A program made the translations under genes and the position numbers. The notes beneath the pieces are model-generated. The model searched no databases, was not told the origin of the DNA, and saw only the letters and a program-made list of their open reading frames with translations. Shown one piece after another: positions 42,479 through 51,212 of a stretch of 64,000 nt of DNA. Within the stretch, counting starts at the first letter, position 1, and every line of letters starts with the position of its first letter. Source of the DNA: Hoeflea sp. (GTDB taxonomy: Bacteria > Pseudomonadota > Alphaproteobacteria > Rhizobiales > Rhizobiaceae); assembly GCA_020637795.1 (NCBI GenBank), contig JACKJT010000002.1, positions 682,001 through 746,000 of the forward strand. The letters are read 5' to 3'.

Positions 42479-43867
42479 TCAGACCCGCTCGCCGCCCTTC
42501 ACGCGGCGGCTCGGCTTGTACATCGTCACCAGCTCCTCGGATGCCGATGGGTGCAGCGCCATGGTGCGGTCGAAATCGTTCTTGGTGCAGCCGGCCTTGA
42601 GCACGATGCCGAGGATCTGCGCCATTTCGCCGGCCTCGTGGCCGAGAATGTGGACGCCGAGCACCTTGCGGTCTGCCGCGTTGACGACGATCTTCATGAT
42701 CATCTTCTCGGCCCGGCCCGACAGCGTCGCCTTCATCGGCCGGAACTCGGCCCGGTAGATTTCCAGCTCGTCATAGGTCTTCGATGCCTCGTCCTCGGAC
42801 AGTCCGACCGTGCCGATCTCGGGCTGCGAGAACACCGCCGTGGCGATCAGCTCGTGGTCCGGCGAGGTCGGACAGTCGTGATAGAGCGTGTCGATCAGGC
42901 ACATCGCCTCGTGGATCGCCACCGGGGTCAGCTGCACCCGGTCGGTGACATCGCCGACCGCATAGATGCTTTCGACATTGGTGCGCGAATACTGGTCGAC
43001 CAGGATCTCGCCCTTGTGGCCGGTTTCAACGCCCGCTGCCTCGAGTCCCAGCCCTTCGGTGTTCGGATCGCGGCCGAGTGCCAGCATCACCTGGTCGGCA
43101 ACAAGCGCCTTGCCGGCCGACGTGTGCGCCAGCAGCCTTCCGTCGGCGCCGCGCTCGATCTTCTCGAACACCTCGTGGCAGAGAATGCGGATCCCCTTCT
43201 CTTCCATCGCCGCATGCAGGCCGCGGCGCATGTCCTGGTCGAACCGCGACAGGATCTCCTTGCCGCGATAGATCAGCGTGGTGTCGACGCCCAGCCCATG
43301 GAAGATATTGGCGAATTCGACGGCGATATAGCCGCCGCCGGCGATCAGGATCGCCTTGGGCAGCTCTTCGAGGTGAAACGCCTCGTTGGAACTGATGCAC
43401 AGTTCGTGGCCCGGCAGCGCCGCATGCGGATTGGCGCGCCCGCCAACGGCTATGAGAATCCGTTCCGCCGTGACCGTCTGTCCCGTCGCCTTGATCAGCA
43501 CCGAGTTGGGGCCGGTGAGTTCGGCACGCGAGGCGATAATCTCCGCGCCGGCGTTTTCCAGCCCGCGCCGGTAGAGCCCCTCAAGCCGGTCGATCTCCCG
43601 GTCCTTGTTGGCAATCAGCGTCTTCCAGTCGAACGAGGTCTCGCCGACGCTCCAGCCATAGCCGTGGCTGTCCTCGAAATGCTCGGAGAACTGCGAGGCA
43701 TAGACGAACAGCTTCTTGGGCACGCAGCCTCTGATGACGCAGGTGCCGCCAAAGCGGTATTCCTCGGCAATCGCCACCTTCTTGCCCAGCCCCGCCGCAA
43801 GCCGCGCCGCCCGGACACCGCCCGAACCGCCGCCGATGACAAACAGGTCGAAGTCGAAGTCGCTCAT
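42479..43867 (-). CDS. gor: Glutathione-disulfide reductase
   Basis: This encodes 462 residues. Glutathione reductase keeps glutathione reduced at the expense of NADPH. The FAD loop VIGGGSGGVRAARLAA is followed by the redox pair C43 and C48 in GGTCVIRGCVPKKL. The NADPH loop lies in AILIAGGGYIAVEFANIFH and the C-terminal catalytic HP in RTMALHPSASEEL. Length and motifs are standard. Leader sequence and terminator of a neighbouring operon lie upstream. Confidence 0.95.
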   Translation of the reverse strand: MSDFDFDLFVIGGGSGGVRAARLAAGLGKKVAIAEEYRFGGTCVIRGCVPKKLFVYASQFSEHFEDSHGYGWSVGETSFDWKTLIANKDREIDRLEGLYRRGLENAGAEIIASRAELTGPNSVLIKATGQTVTAERILIAVGGRANPHAALPGHELCISSNEAFHLEELPKAILIAGGGYIAVEFANIFHGLGVDTTLIYRGKEILSRFDQDMRRGLHAAMEEKGIRILCHEVFEKIERGADGRLLAHTSAGKALVADQVMLALGRDPNTEGLGLEAAGVETGHKGEILVDQYSRTNVESIYAVGDVTDRVQLTPVAIHEAMCLIDTLYHDCPTSPDHELIATAVFSQPEIGTVGLSEDEASKTYDELEIYRAEFRPMKATLSGRAEKMIMKIVVNAADRKVLGVHILGHEAGEMAQILGIVLKAGCTKNDFDRTMALHPSASEELVTMYKPSRRVKGGERV

Positions 43868-43982
43868 GTGCGGAGATCCTTTTGTGCGCTGTGCCCGCGA
43901 GGCTCTGGCCTCCGGGTGAGGATACGGGGAGTGAAAAACCCCGATGCTTGCTGCCTATTTAACCAAGCACGGACAAAATAAA

Positions 43983-44005
43983 AGCCCGGGGGCACGCCCC
44001 GGGCT
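43983..44005 (-). terminator. Intrinsic terminator after the DUF2059 gene
   Basis: AGCCCGGGG (43983-43991) and CCCCGGGCT (43997-44005) form a perfect 9-bp stem with a 5-nt loop. In the minus direction it is followed by TTTTATTTT (43982-43974), about 75 nt past the DUF2059 stop. Confidence 0.85.
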
Positions 44006-44078
44006 CTCGATTGACCATATCAGCACGACAATGTGATGCCGCGCGGCGCCGCTAGAGGCGGCGCGAGGCGATTAATGA

Positions 44079-44612
44079 CTACTTGTCTTCCGCGAGCTTC
44101 GGACGTTCGCCGACCTTTGCCTCGATCGCCTTGTTGACGTTGTCGGCCAGATCGCGGGCAACGCCGGAAGACCAGATATCGGCCGACTTGATCAGCTCGC
44201 GCGTCACCAGCGGACCGGTTTCGATCAGCTTCTTGCCAGGCTCGGAAGAATAGAAATCGGCGATCGCGACAAGTTCTTCCTTGGTGAAGGCCTTGGCGTA
44301 GATCTGCGCGGCTTCCTTTTCGAGATCCGCACGGCGCGGCACGATCTTCAGCGCCTCCTCGTCGACGGTGTCGCTGATGACCTGCTGAAGGTCGGCATTG
44401 GCCCGAATCAGGTTGATTTTCAACTGCTCGGCAGCACCGGGAATGATGGCGTCGAACTGGTCGGTGGAGCCGAGGGCGGCAATCGCGGTTCGTGCGGCGG
44501 CAATGTGGTCCTCGCTCAATTCCTGCGCAACCGCGGAATGACCCGCAACGGCGAGGCTCGAGATCACAATCATGCCTGCGCCGAAACGCTTGAGACCGGT
44601 GAGGATAGTCAT
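44079..44612 (-). CDS. DUF2059 secreted protein
   Basis: This encodes 177 residues from ATG 44612; an upstream GTG at 44624 overlaps the AGGAG ribosome site, so ATG is preferred. A signal peptide covers about residues 1-29 (ending HSAVA). The mature part matches DUF2059, with AFTKEELVAIADFYSSEPG as its signature helix pair. DUF2059 proteins are periplasmic and uncharacterised. It follows rpiA by 18 nt and ends at a strong terminator, so the two are probably one transcript. Confidence 0.87.
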   Translation of the reverse strand: MTILTGLKRFGAGMIVISSLAVAGHSAVAQELSEDHIAAARTAIAALGSTDQFDAIIPGAAEQLKINLIRANADLQQVISDTVDEEALKIVPRRADLEKEAAQIYAKAFTKEELVAIADFYSSEPGKKLIETGPLVTRELIKSADIWSSGVARDLADNVNKAIEAKVGERPKLAEDK

Positions 44613-44630
44613 GTTCGGTTTCACTCCTGT

Positions 44631-45329
44631 TTAATCCTTCGCGAACAATGTCCGCGCCCCGCTTTGCGAAGCGATGATCGCGGCATCCGCCATATTGAGA
44701 AACAATCCGTGCTCGACCACGCCGGGGATTGCGACGAGCCCGTTTGCGAGGGCTTCTGCATCCGGAATGCGGCCAAAAGATGCATCGAGGATGAAATGGC
44801 CGCCATCGGTGAGATAAGGTCCATCCTTGTCGGGCCGCTGGACGATCTCGCCGGTCAGGCCGAGCCGCGACGCAAGCCGCTCGACCGCCAGCCGCGTCGC
44901 GGTCATGCCGAAGGGCGCGACCTCGACCGGCAGCGGAAACCGCCCGAGCGTCTCGACCAGCTTGGTCTCGTCGGCAATGACGATCATCCTGGCCGAGGCC
45001 GAGGCCACGATCTTTTCGCGCAGCAGCGCACCGCCACCGCCCTTGATCAGTCCGAGCGAGCCGTCGACCTCGTCGGCGCCGTCGATGGTCAGGTCAAGTT
45101 CGGGCAGGTCATCGAGAGAATAGAGCGGCACCCCGAGCTCGACACAGAGCCGCGCGGTGCGTTCAGACGTCGGAACCCCCTGCACATTGAAGCCTTCAGC
45201 GACCTTTTCGGCCAGAAGGCGGACGAATTCATCCGCGGTGGAACCGGTTCCGATACCGAGCCGCATTCCGTCCTCGACATGTTCGAGTGCTGCCTGCGCT
45301 GCTGCGATCTTGAGTTGCCGGGCGTCCAT
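44631..45329 (-). CDS. rpiA: Ribose-5-phosphate isomerase A
   Basis: This encodes 232 residues. RpiA interconverts ribose-5-phosphate and ribulose-5-phosphate in the pentose phosphate pathway. The phosphate loop LGIGTGSTADEFVR, the catalytic region LTIDGADEVDG and IKGGGGALLREKIVASA, and VEVAPFGMTATRLAVERL are all present. It precedes the DUF2059 gene and is divergent from gph. Confidence 0.95.
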   Translation of the reverse strand: MDARQLKIAAAQAALEHVEDGMRLGIGTGSTADEFVRLLAEKVAEGFNVQGVPTSERTARLCVELGVPLYSLDDLPELDLTIDGADEVDGSLGLIKGGGGALLREKIVASASARMIVIADETKLVETLGRFPLPVEVAPFGMTATRLAVERLASRLGLTGEIVQRPDKDGPYLTDGGHFILDASFGRIPDAEALANGLVAIPGVVEHGLFLNMADAAIIASQSGARTLFAKD

Positions 45330-45579
45330 GCCAGTCTGCCATTGTTGTTGATGCTGGTCCGCCTGTTAGCATGGAAGCCCGGCAAGGCAAAGCCCGCGAT
45401 GCCACCTCATGCCGATGGCCTGGCCTCGGGGCCGGCAATCTGCGGCAAAAGCCCGGCTTTCCAACGAAACCGGCGGCCCCGGGGCAAGCCGGTCGCCGAT
45501 TGCACCTCAGGAGCTTGCCTGTTAAGTCAGCGTCGCGCCGCCGGTCCGGCGCAACCGCCCCCTTCGTCCCGGAGCCCCC

Positions 45580-46269
45580 ATGACATCCTCCCTGGTTATC
45601 TTCGACCTCGACGGCACGCTGATCCACACCGCGCCCGACCTGATGGCGAGCCTCAATCACGTGCTCGATCTCAACGGCCTCGCCCCCGTCACATTCGAGG
45701 ACATGACCTGGCTTGTCGGCCAGGGCGCCAAGGCGATGATCGAAAAGGCCTGGGCGCATCATGGCCACCCCTCCTCGCCCGAGCAGCTGGAAAACGCCTT
45801 CGATGCGTTCCTGGTCCATTACGCCGCCGAAATGCCCGGCAAGTCGGAACCCTATCCCGGCCTGATCGACGCGCTTGACCGGCTGGAAGCGGACGGCATG
45901 AAGCTCGCCGTCTGCACCAACAAGACCGAAGCGCTGGCCCGCCGCCTGCTCGACAGCCTCGGCCTCACCGCACGCTTCGCCGCCATCACCGGCGGCGACA
46001 CGTTCCCGGTCAAGAAGCCGCATGGCGACCATATTCTCGGCACCATCGACATGGCCGGCGCGAGGCCCGACAACGCGGTGATGATCGGCGACAGCGTCAA
46101 CGACATCCTGGCGGCGCAGAATGCCTCGGTTCCGACGATCGCTGTTCCCTTCGGCTATTCCGACAAGCCGGTCGCAAGCTTTGATCCGGATATCATCATC
46201 GGGCATTTCGACGAACTCGATGCCGCGATGGTGCGCCGGCTGATCGCGGAGCGTGGCAAGACCGGCTGA
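45580..46269 (+). CDS. gph: Phosphoglycolate phosphatase (HAD superfamily)
   Basis: This encodes 229 residues from ATG 45580, with GGAG 6 nt upstream. HAD motif I is VIFDLDGTL (D9, D11), motif II VCTNKTEALARR, motif III KKPHGD and motif IV MIGDSVNDILAAQNA. It removes phosphate from 2-phosphoglycolate formed by oxygenase side reactions or DNA repair. Related HAD phosphatases cannot be excluded. Confidence 0.87.
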   Translation: MTSSLVIFDLDGTLIHTAPDLMASLNHVLDLNGLAPVTFEDMTWLVGQGAKAMIEKAWAHHGHPSSPEQLENAFDAFLVHYAAEMPGKSEPYPGLIDALDRLEADGMKLAVCTNKTEALARRLLDSLGLTARFAAITGGDTFPVKKPHGDHILGTIDMAGARPDNAVMIGDSVNDILAAQNASVPTIAVPFGYSDKPVASFDPDIIIGHFDELDAAMVRRLIAERGKTG

Positions 46270-46317
46270 GACAATCCCCGCAATGCGCAAAAACCGCCCC
46301 GCCCGCCGATCTGCCGC

Positions 46318-46347
46318 TTGACCTTTGCCCGGCGGACCGCTTATACC
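46318..46347 (+). promoter_or_regulatory. Promoter of the tRNA-Val gene
   Basis: TTGACC (46318-46323) and TATACC (46342-46347) are 18 bp apart (TTATAC would give 17), about 40 nt before the tRNA. Good spacing and position. Confidence 0.6.
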
Positions 46348-46387
46348 GCCGCTCAACCGATCGCACCGCACATCGCGGGCCGGCGAC

Positions 46388-46462
46388 GGGCGCGTAGCTC
46401 AGCGGGAGAGCACTGCATTCACACTGCAGGGGTCACAGGTTCAATCCCTGTCGCGCCCACCA
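46388..46462 (+). tRNA. tRNA-Val (CAC)
   Basis: A 75-nt cloverleaf with encoded CCA: acceptor GGGCGCG pairs with CGCGCCC, D-arm GCTC/GAGC, anticodon stem CTGCA/TGCAG around the loop TTCACAC, T-arm ACAGG/CCTGT with TTCAATC. The anticodon CAC reads GUG valine codons. CCA is at 46460-46462. No integrated element borders it. Confidence 0.95.
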
Positions 46463-46615
46463 TTTTCCAAGCCACCATTGCCAAGAATGACATCAACGGC
46501 TTGCCTGCCGCCTCATGCCGGGATCCGGCACAATTCCCGAGCGTTTGGCGGAGCAGGTCGGTCCGTGGCTCCCGGGCCGGCCGGGTGGCGTTCGCCTGCA
46601 ACTGCCGGACAAGCG

Positions 46616-47971
46616 TCAATCCGCCAGCCGGTCCTCGATGATCTGTGCGGCGTTGAGCCCGCTCTGGTAGGCGCCGTGTACGGTGGCGTGATACTCGAAA
46701 TTGGTGTGCTCGCCGGCGAGCAGCAGCGTATCGGCGACCGGCGTCGCCAGATTGTCGAAATGCTTCGGTTGCGCGCCGAGCGCACTGTAGGAATAGGCGC
46801 CCTGGCTGTTGGGGTTTTTCGACCAGCGCGTGGCAAGGTGGCCTGACGGCTCCGGGACATCGGCGCCGAACATGGTCCGGACCGCATCCATGCAGTCCGC
46901 CACCATCGCTGCATCGTCCATCGCCTCGACCTTCCGGGCATAATCGCCGACACACAGCCCGAGCAGGATGTTCTCCTCGCTGAAGGTCCGGTAGTTGAGG
47001 AAATAGTTCCAGCGGCCGCGGGCTTCGGTCATCAGGCCGAAATACTGCACATCCTCGGGCCAGTGGGCCTTGTCGAACTTGAGCGCCAGCTTGGTCACAT
47101 TGCCCATGCCGATCTTCTCGATGCCGCGGCGATGGGCTTTCGGCAGCGGTGGATCGAACCGGACGTCGCCGGCCTTGAGCACGCCCAGCGGCACCGTGCA
47201 GATCACGAAACTCGATTCGAAATCCCCCGCATCGGTGGAGACGACGGCGCCCTCGCCCTTCTCGTAGGCAACGGCGGTGACACGGGTGTTGAACCGGATG
47301 TCGAGACCGCGCGCCATCGGCTTGATGATGGCATCGTATCCCGCGGCCAGCACCACATCCTCGCCCGGATAGACGCCGTCCTCGTCGAAGTAATAGGCCG
47401 AAAGCTTGTCGACCGGCCCGCCGGTCGAGAACTCGGTATAGGCCGACGTCATCCAGTTGACGATCGGGTCGGACTTGAGCTTGCCGCCCATCCGCGAGAT
47501 CGCCTTTGAAAGCGCCATGTCCGAATCGAGTTCGTCGTCGATTGCCGCGTAAAGCTTTTCCAGCCGCTTGTAGCCCGCCTCGATGTCAGCGTCGGCTACC
47601 GGCTCACCATTCGCCGCGAAGGCAAGGAAACTGTCGTCGTCGGTGACGAACGGGCCGGCATCTACTGCTTCGGCCAGCGCCGAAATCGGGTTGCCGTCCG
47701 GCCCGTGGATCCAGCCCGCGCCAACCTCGAACGGCGCGCCGAGCGTCCAGTCGGTCCGGATACGTCCGCCGGCCACGCCGTCCGCCTCGAGCACAATGGT
47801 CTCGTATCCAAGTTCGGTGAGCCGCCGAGCCGCGGCGAGCCCGGCAATGCCCGCGCCGATGACGATGACGTCCACATCTGCGATCGCCGCTCTGGATTTG
47901 CGCGGCAGCAGCATCGGCAGGGCGGCGGTGCCGAGAAGACCTGCCTTGAGCAGATGGCGGCGTGAGATCAT
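46616..47971 (-). CDS. Tat-exported flavin amine oxidase (polyamine oxidase-like)
   Basis: This encodes 451 residues from ATG 47971, with AGGAG 8 nt upstream. The N-terminus carries a twin-arginine signal (SRRHLLKAG, R4 and R5) that would send the folded FAD protein to the periplasm. The FAD-binding motif VIVIGAGIAGLAAARRL is followed by VLEADGVAGGRIRTD and GAGWIHGPDGNPI, the latter resembling plant-type polyamine oxidases. The C-terminal FAD contact is LLLAGEHTNFEYHATVHGA. Substrate is inferred; the divergent ABC importer supports amine uptake. Confidence 0.87.
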   Translation of the reverse strand: MISRRHLLKAGLLGTAALPMLLPRKSRAAIADVDVIVIGAGIAGLAAARRLTELGYETIVLEADGVAGGRIRTDWTLGAPFEVGAGWIHGPDGNPISALAEAVDAGPFVTDDDSFLAFAANGEPVADADIEAGYKRLEKLYAAIDDELDSDMALSKAISRMGGKLKSDPIVNWMTSAYTEFSTGGPVDKLSAYYFDEDGVYPGEDVVLAAGYDAIIKPMARGLDIRFNTRVTAVAYEKGEGAVVSTDAGDFESSFVICTVPLGVLKAGDVRFDPPLPKAHRRGIEKIGMGNVTKLALKFDKAHWPEDVQYFGLMTEARGRWNYFLNYRTFSEENILLGLCVGDYARKVEAMDDAAMVADCMDAVRTMFGADVPEPSGHLATRWSKNPNSQGAYSYSALGAQPKHFDNLATPVADTLLLAGEHTNFEYHATVHGAYQSGLNAAQIIEDRLAD

Positions 47972-48339
47972 GCGTTTTTCTCCTTGCAAGGGCGGCGTTG
48001 CGCGATGGTACCGTCTACACCGGGTCTTGGATAGGTTCGGGCGGCTTGAGCACCGGCCAGCGCCGCCCCTGCCTCCTCGTGGCGCGGCGAACCGGTCCTG
48101 ACGTTACGTTTTCCAACCGGTTTTCCACCGCTTGCGCTGAACTTGAGCCGGCTAACGTGTTGTCTATTGCGGAAAGCCCCGAAATGGGATTGGATCGCCT
48201 GCGGGCGCATGTCGGATCGCGACCGTCATCCTACCGTCATCGACGGTGCTTAGGTGCTGACGTCCCGGTGACAAATCACCCGAGGCCGCCTCGTGCGGAT
48301 AATAATCAATCCGCTTCGGCGGAAACAGGAGCGTTCGAA
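47972..48339. other. Divergent intergenic region between amine oxidase and ABC importer
   Basis: About 370 bp without a gene. It holds ACCGTC-ATC-GACGGT, a perfect 6-bp inverted repeat at about 48234-48248, preceded by a direct copy of ACCGTCATC's core. An AT-rich block GATAATAATCAATCC lies at 48297-48311, before the importer. Either could be the control site for both transcripts. Confidence 0.4.
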
Positions 48340-49452
48340 ATGTCGAGACTTCAAAAGCTTGGCGTGGTGCTTGCCACCACCACGGCCTTCACAATGAATT
48401 TTGCCGGCGCGGCCTTCAGCCAGAACATGGACGAGCTCGTCGCAGCCGCCAAGGCAGAAGGCATGCTCACCACCATCGCGCTGCCGCACAGCTGGTGCGG
48501 CTATGGCGACGTGATCGCCGGTTTCAAGGCAAAGTACCCCGAAATCACCGTCAATGAACTCAACCCGGACGCCGGCTCCGCCGACGAACTCGAAGCCATC
48601 CGCGCCAACAAGGACAACACCGGTCCGCAGGCCCCGGATGTCATCGACGTCGGCCTCGCCTACGGTCCGGCTTCGAAGGAAGAAGGCCTGGTCCAGCCTT
48701 ACAAGGTCTCGACCTGGGATTCGATTCCCGACGGCGCCAAGGATGCCGATGGCTACTGGTATGGTGACTATTACGGCGTGATGTCGTTCCTCGTGAACAA
48801 GGACCTCGTCGCCAACACGCCGATGGACTGGGCCGACCTGCTGAAGCCGGAATATGCCGGTCAGGTGGCGCTTGCCGGTGACCCGCGCGCCTCCAACCAG
48901 GCAATCCTCGCCACCCTTGCAGCCGGTCTGGCAAAGGGCGGCGCCGCAGGCAAGGAAGCCGGCGAGAAGGGTCTCGAGTTCTTCGCCGAACTCAACAAGG
49001 CCGGCAACTTCGTCCCCGTGATCGGCAAGGCCGGCACGCTGGCCCAGGGTGCGACCCCGATCGTCGCCATGTGGGACTACAATGCGCTGGCCGCCAAGGA
49101 CACGCTCGCAGGCAACCCGCCGGTCGAGGTCGTGGTTCCGGCCTCGGGCGTTCTCGCGGGCGTCTATGTGCAGGCGATCAGCGCCTACGCACCGCACCCG
49201 AACGCCGCCAAGCTGTGGATGGAATACCTCTATTCCGACGAAGGCCAGCTCGGCTGGCTGAAGGGCTACTGCCACCCGATCCGCTTCAACGATCTGGTTG
49301 CCCGCGGCGTCGTCCCGCAGGATCTGCTCGATGCCCTGCCGCCGGCTGAAGGCTATGCAAAGGCCTACTTCCCGACGCTTGACGAAGTCAACGCCAACAA
49401 GGAAGCCGTCGTTTCCGGTTGGGATGCCGTCGTCGGCGCCAACGTTCAGTAA
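48340..49452 (+). CDS. ABC transporter periplasmic substrate-binding protein (PotD/FbpA-like)
   Basis: This encodes 370 residues from ATG 48340. A signal peptide of about 27 residues (VVLATTTAFTMNFAGAAFS) precedes a type II binding protein. Blocks such as PDVIDVGLAYGPASKEEGLV and DGYWYGDYYGVMSFLVNKDL match the spermidine/iron-type (SBP_bac_6/8) group. No lipobox. It heads a four-gene importer with two permeases and an ATPase. Polyamine-like or phosphonate-like substrates are possible; the divergent amine oxidase favours an amine. Confidence 0.85.
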   Translation: MSRLQKLGVVLATTTAFTMNFAGAAFSQNMDELVAAAKAEGMLTTIALPHSWCGYGDVIAGFKAKYPEITVNELNPDAGSADELEAIRANKDNTGPQAPDVIDVGLAYGPASKEEGLVQPYKVSTWDSIPDGAKDADGYWYGDYYGVMSFLVNKDLVANTPMDWADLLKPEYAGQVALAGDPRASNQAILATLAAGLAKGGAAGKEAGEKGLEFFAELNKAGNFVPVIGKAGTLAQGATPIVAMWDYNALAAKDTLAGNPPVEVVVPASGVLAGVYVQAISAYAPHPNAAKLWMEYLYSDEGQLGWLKGYCHPIRFNDLVARGVVPQDLLDALPPAEGYAKAYFPTLDEVNANKEAVVSGWDAVVGANVQ

Positions 49453-49469
49453 ACCGAACGCCTGAACAA

Positions 49470-49495
49470 CCGCCCCGCGGCAGCCCGCGGGGCGG
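49470..49495 (+). terminator. Perfect GC hairpin after the binding-protein gene
   Basis: CCGCCCCGCGG (49470-49480) and CCGCGGGGCGG (49485-49495) pair over 11 bp with a 4-nt loop. A loose T-rich tract (TCCTGTTTTCT) follows. It sits 18 nt past the binding-protein stop and before the permeases, so it probably acts as a partial terminator or 3' end stabiliser that keeps the binding protein in excess. Confidence 0.65.
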
Positions 49496-49527
49496 ATCCT
49501 GTTTTCTGCTTGACCGAACATGGCCTG

Positions 49528-50427
49528 ATGACCGTCCAGCCCTCCCCCGACATCAAAACGCACAGGCCGGTTCCCTTGAGGGGCAAGCTGCCGCTCGACT
49601 GGCTGGGACTTGTTCCCTTCGCGCTGTTTGTGGCGCTGTTCCTGCTGGCGCCGACCATGTACATCGTGGTGGGCGCGTTCCGCACCATCGACGGCACCTT
49701 CACATTCGACAACGTGATCGGCCTCAACACGGCCTCGATCCGCTCGGCCTACTGGATTTCGATCAAGATCTCGCTCGCCTCGGCCTCGCTCGGCTGCCTC
49801 ATCGGCTTCTGCATGGCAGCCGCGATGACGCTCGGCGGCCTGCCCAAGTTCATCCGCGGGCCGCTGCTGACTTTTTCCGGCGTGGCCTCCAATTTCGCCG
49901 GCGTGCCGCTGGCCTTCGCCTTTCTCGCCACGCTGGGGCCCATCGGCCTGGTGACGGTGTTCCTCAAGACAAATCTCGGCATCGACCTGCGTCTGCTCGG
50001 TTTCAACATCCTGAGCTTCTGGGGCCTGACGATCACCTACCTGTTCTTCCAGATCCCGCTGATGATCCTGATCATCACCCCGGCGCTTGACGGGCTGAAG
50101 CGGGAGTGGCGCGAAGCAGCCGAGATCCTCGGCGCCAGAGGCCCGCAATACTGGCGCATGGTCGCCTTCCCGATCCTGTTTCCGGCGATCCTCGGCACCA
50201 TGGCGCTGCTGTTTGCCAATTCCTTCGGCGCCGTCGCAACCGCCATTGCGCTTACCGGCTCGTCGCTCAACATCGTGCCGATCCTGCTGTTCGCGCAGAT
50301 CCGCGGCGACGTGCTGGGCGATCCGCATCTGGGCTATGCGCTGGCCTTCGGCATGATCGTCGTCACCGGCATCGCCAACACCATCTACATCGTTCTCAGG
50401 GCCCGCTCCGAGAGGTGGCAGAAATGA
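49528..50427 (+). CDS. ABC transporter permease 1
   Basis: This encodes 299 residues from ATG 49528; a TTG at 49510 would add six. Six membrane helices are visible, starting LVPFALFVALFLLAPTMYIV. The EAA loop is LKREWREAAEILGARGPQYW, with the expected EAA-x3-G core. It is a PotB/CysT-type binding-protein-dependent permease and overlaps permease 2 by 4 nt (ATGA). Confidence 0.88.
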   Translation: MTVQPSPDIKTHRPVPLRGKLPLDWLGLVPFALFVALFLLAPTMYIVVGAFRTIDGTFTFDNVIGLNTASIRSAYWISIKISLASASLGCLIGFCMAAAMTLGGLPKFIRGPLLTFSGVASNFAGVPLAFAFLATLGPIGLVTVFLKTNLGIDLRLLGFNILSFWGLTITYLFFQIPLMILIITPALDGLKREWREAAEILGARGPQYWRMVAFPILFPAILGTMALLFANSFGAVATAIALTGSSLNIVPILLFAQIRGDVLGDPHLGYALAFGMIVVTGIANTIYIVLRARSERWQK

Positions 50428-51212
50428 AGCGCATAGCCGCCTGGGCTGCCCTTGCATTCGGCACGCTCTATTTCCTGCTGCCGCTGATGGGCATGACCGA
50501 GTTCTCGCTGAAAATGCGGCGCGGCGTCTATTCGCTCGATGCCTATGCGCGGGTGCTGGCCGATCCGAAATTCCAGGAAACCTTCAGCTACTCGGTGATC
50601 ATGGCGGTGTTCACCATCCTGTTCGGCGTACTGCTGGTGGTGCCGACCGCCTACTGGGTGCGGCTCAAGCTGCCGCGCGCGCGGCCCTATGTCGAATTCG
50701 TCACCCTGCTGCCGCTGGTGATTCCGGCGATCGTCGTCGTGTTCGGCTATATCAGGCTTTACAACACCTCGAGCTGGCTGCCGCTGACCGGCACCGCGAC
50801 GGGCACCAACATCCTGCTGATGTTCGGTTACGCCACCCTGTCGCTGCCCTACATGTACCGCGCCGTCGACACCGGATTGCGCACCATCGATGTGACCACC
50901 CTGACCGAGGCCGCGCAGTCGCTCGGCGCCGGCTGGGTCACCATCCTGGGCCGGTTGATCCTGCCCAATGTGCTGGTGGCGGTGCTGTCGGGCGCTTTCG
51001 TCACGCTCGCCATCGTCATCGGCGAGTTTACCATGGCGGCGCTGCTCAACCGTCCCGCCTTCGGCCCCTACATGCAGCTGCTCGGCGCCAACCGGGCCTA
51101 TGAGCCTGCCGCACTCGCGGTGATCGCCTTCGGCATCACCTGGGCCTGCATGGGACTGATCCAGCTTGTCGCGCGGCTCGCGCCCAAACCAGCAATTCCG
51201 GTGAAAGACTGA
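50424..51212 (+). CDS. ABC transporter permease 2
   Basis: This encodes 262 residues of the PotC type. Six helices; the EAA loop is TLTEAAQSLGAGWVTILG. It overlaps both neighbours by a few bases, forming a translationally coupled series with permease 1 and the ATPase. Its helices pair with permease 1 to form the heterodimeric channel. Confidence 0.88.
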   Translation: MKRIAAWAALAFGTLYFLLPLMGMTEFSLKMRRGVYSLDAYARVLADPKFQETFSYSVIMAVFTILFGVLLVVPTAYWVRLKLPRARPYVEFVTLLPLVIPAIVVVFGYIRLYNTSSWLPLTGTATGTNILLMFGYATLSLPYMYRAVDTGLRTIDVTTLTEAAQSLGAGWVTILGRLILPNVLVAVLSGAFVTLAIVIGEFTMAALLNRPAFGPYMQLLGANRAYEPAALAVIAFGITWACMGLIQLVARLAPKPAIPVKD

